DNA of 13,524 nucleotides from Halobacteriales archaeon QH_8_67_36 (GTDB taxonomy: Archaea; Halobacteriota; Halobacteria; Halobacteriales; Haloarculaceae), in NCBI GenBank assembly GCA_003021755.1, contig PXQZ01000115.1, positions 1 to 13,524 of the forward strand, in the 5' to 3' direction. This document shows positions 12,834 to 13,524 of the stretch, in pieces. The position numbers and the translations under genes were made by a program. The notes beneath the pieces were generated by a model. That model had not been told where the DNA came from, ran no database searches, and saw only the letters and a list, made by a program, of their open reading frames with translations. Position 1 is the stretch's first letter. Each line of letters opens with the position of its first letter.

Positions 12834-12839
12834 ATTAAG
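12834..12839 (-). promoter_or_regulatory. TATA box of the DUF7090-like gene
   Basis: The minus strand reads cttaat in a GC-rich setting, 27-32 bases before the ATG at 12807, which predicts a leaderless mRNA. It overlaps the 3' edge of the coding-like remnant at 12839-13018. Confidence 0.55.
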
Positions 12840-13018
12840 TCTGCGGGTCTCGGGACACCGCCGTCGCCCCACCGCTCGTCGGGCAGTGCTCGCCGGAGCG
12901 CCCGGTAGAACTCGCCGGGCGAGTCATGGCGCACGTCGGGGTCGGCCGGCCTGCTACCCTTCCAGGAACTGCCCCGGTAGTACGAGTCGAAGGGCGTTTT
13001 GCCCCCGGCCGCCCAGTC
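12839..13018 (-). pseudogene. Coding-like remnant without start or stop
   Basis: Within the 216-base gap between the last two genes, one minus-strand frame is open for about 60 codons with very high GC at third positions, like the real genes here. It encodes a protein-like sequence containing GKTPFDSYYRGSSWKG, then RHDSPGEFYRALRRALPDE and RWGDGG. No ATG opens it: an in-frame stop lies upstream at 13031-13033, and GTG at 12934 is the only conventional start. No stop closes it before the DUF7090-like gene begins. It therefore looks like an internal fragment of a lost gene. I do not recognise the family. It is not the shadow of another gene, since nothing else is coded here. Confidence 0.4.
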
Positions 13019-13023
13019 CGGGT

Positions 13024-13524
13024 ATGAGCGTCAGCGACGAGTTCGACGACTGGGCCGCCCGCGGGAAGGACCGCGGGATGGAAGACCGCCACTGGCACAC
13101 CGCGAAACACGTCCTCGCCCGGATGCCCGTCGAGGCCGGCGACACCGTCCTCGACCTGGGATCGGGCAGCGGCTACGCCGGCCGCGCGCTGAAAGCGACC
13201 GCCGACGCCGGCCGGGCCTACGGTATCGACGCCTCGCCCGCGATGGCCGCGAACGCCCGGGAGTACACCGACGACCCCGACGTGGGCTTTCTCGTGGGCA
13301 ACTTCGAACACCTCCCCTTCGGGACCGACAGCGTCGACCACTGCTTCTCGATGGAGGCGTTCTACTACGCCAGCGACCCCCACGCGGTGCTGGACGAGGT
13401 CGCCCGCGTGCTCCGCCCCGGCGGCACCTTCCACTGCGCGGTGAACTACTACGAGGAAAACGTACACTCCCACTCGTGGGACGAACTGGTCGAGGTGCCG
13501 ATGACCCGCTGGGGCGGGGCCGAG
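13024..13524 (+). CDS. SAM-dependent methyltransferase (partial, runs off the end)
   Basis: The first 167 codons are present and the frame is still open at the window edge. The protein is a class I methyltransferase with the Rossmann-like fold. Motif I is VLDLGSGSGYAGRAL (42-56), an acidic residue ends the second strand at GIDASPAM (72-79), GNFEHLPF (93-100) carries the motif for the adenine side, and EVARVLRPGGTFHCAV (120-135) is the typical strand and loop after motif III. This pattern resembles UbiE/COQ5-like small-molecule methyltransferases, but the substrate is unknown. The ATG at 13024 begins MSVSDEFDDWA; cgttttgc at about 12993-13000 is a leaderless promoter element. The C-terminal part that normally fixes the substrate lies outside the window. 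Confidence 0.9.
   Translation, partial: MSVSDEFDDWAARGKDRGMEDRHWHTAKHVLARMPVEAGDTVLDLGSGSGYAGRALKATADAGRAYGIDASPAMAANAREYTDDPDVGFLVGNFEHLPFGTDSVDHCFSMEAFYYASDPHAVLDEVARVLRPGGTFHCAVNYYEENVHSHSWDELVEVPMTRWGGAE

Overview
The window reads as chromosomal DNA of a haloarchaeon (class Halobacteria), possibly Haloarculaceae, though the family is inference. The coding regions are very GC-rich, the proteins are acidic, and many genes have a TATA-like element about 25-30 bases before the start codon, the pattern of leaderless haloarchaeal transcripts. Several products belong to families that I know only or mainly from haloarchaea: SAMP2, a minimal histone-fold protein, tiny DUF7563-type zinc proteins, and DUF5788- and DUF7090-like proteins. 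DUF numbers are from memory and were not searched.

Layout. Positions 1-66 hold the last 21 codons of a plus-strand gene. Positions 254-4326 carry four minus-strand genes: prephenate dehydratase (pheA), an aldo/keto reductase, a four-helix membrane protein and a stand-alone dihydrolipoamide dehydrogenase. Diverging from them is SAMP2 (4545-4745), which converges on a DUF5788-like gene. A plus-strand pair follows, a redoxin and a GNAT acetyltransferase two bases apart. Positions 6159-8541 are minus-strand: a decayed DoxX gene, a phosphohexomutase, a UPF0213-type GIY-YIG protein and a 49-residue zinc protein. LarB (8651-9421) faces away from a 55-residue histone-fold gene. Next come a broken ribose-5-phosphate isomerase gene (rpiA, minus) and a second phosphohexomutase of GlmM type (plus). 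The right end has a second DUF7563-type zinc gene, a DUF7090-like gene, a coding-like remnant and the start of a methyltransferase that runs off the window.

How the genes relate. Most are single housekeeping or accessory genes with their own promoters, not one pathway. The redoxin-GNAT pair is the only clear operon. The two phosphohexomutases and RpiA all belong to sugar-phosphate metabolism but are not co-transcribed. I see no CRISPR array, integrase, transposase, rRNA, tRNA or defence island.

Most notable points: (1) rpiA has lost an internal block of roughly 35 codons and changes frame at the join; (2) the doxX copy lacks its start and first membrane helix and has an apparent 1-base deletion; (3) a 60-codon coding-like stretch without start or stop lies between the last two genes; (4) two DUF7563-type zinc proteins occur 3.6 kb apart; (5) a 68-base nested inverted repeat lies between two genes; (6) the AKR gene has a perfect 20-base palindrome next to its promoter; (7) a promoter hairpin and palindrome precede the first zinc-protein gene. 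I did not find a convincing new multi-gene system.
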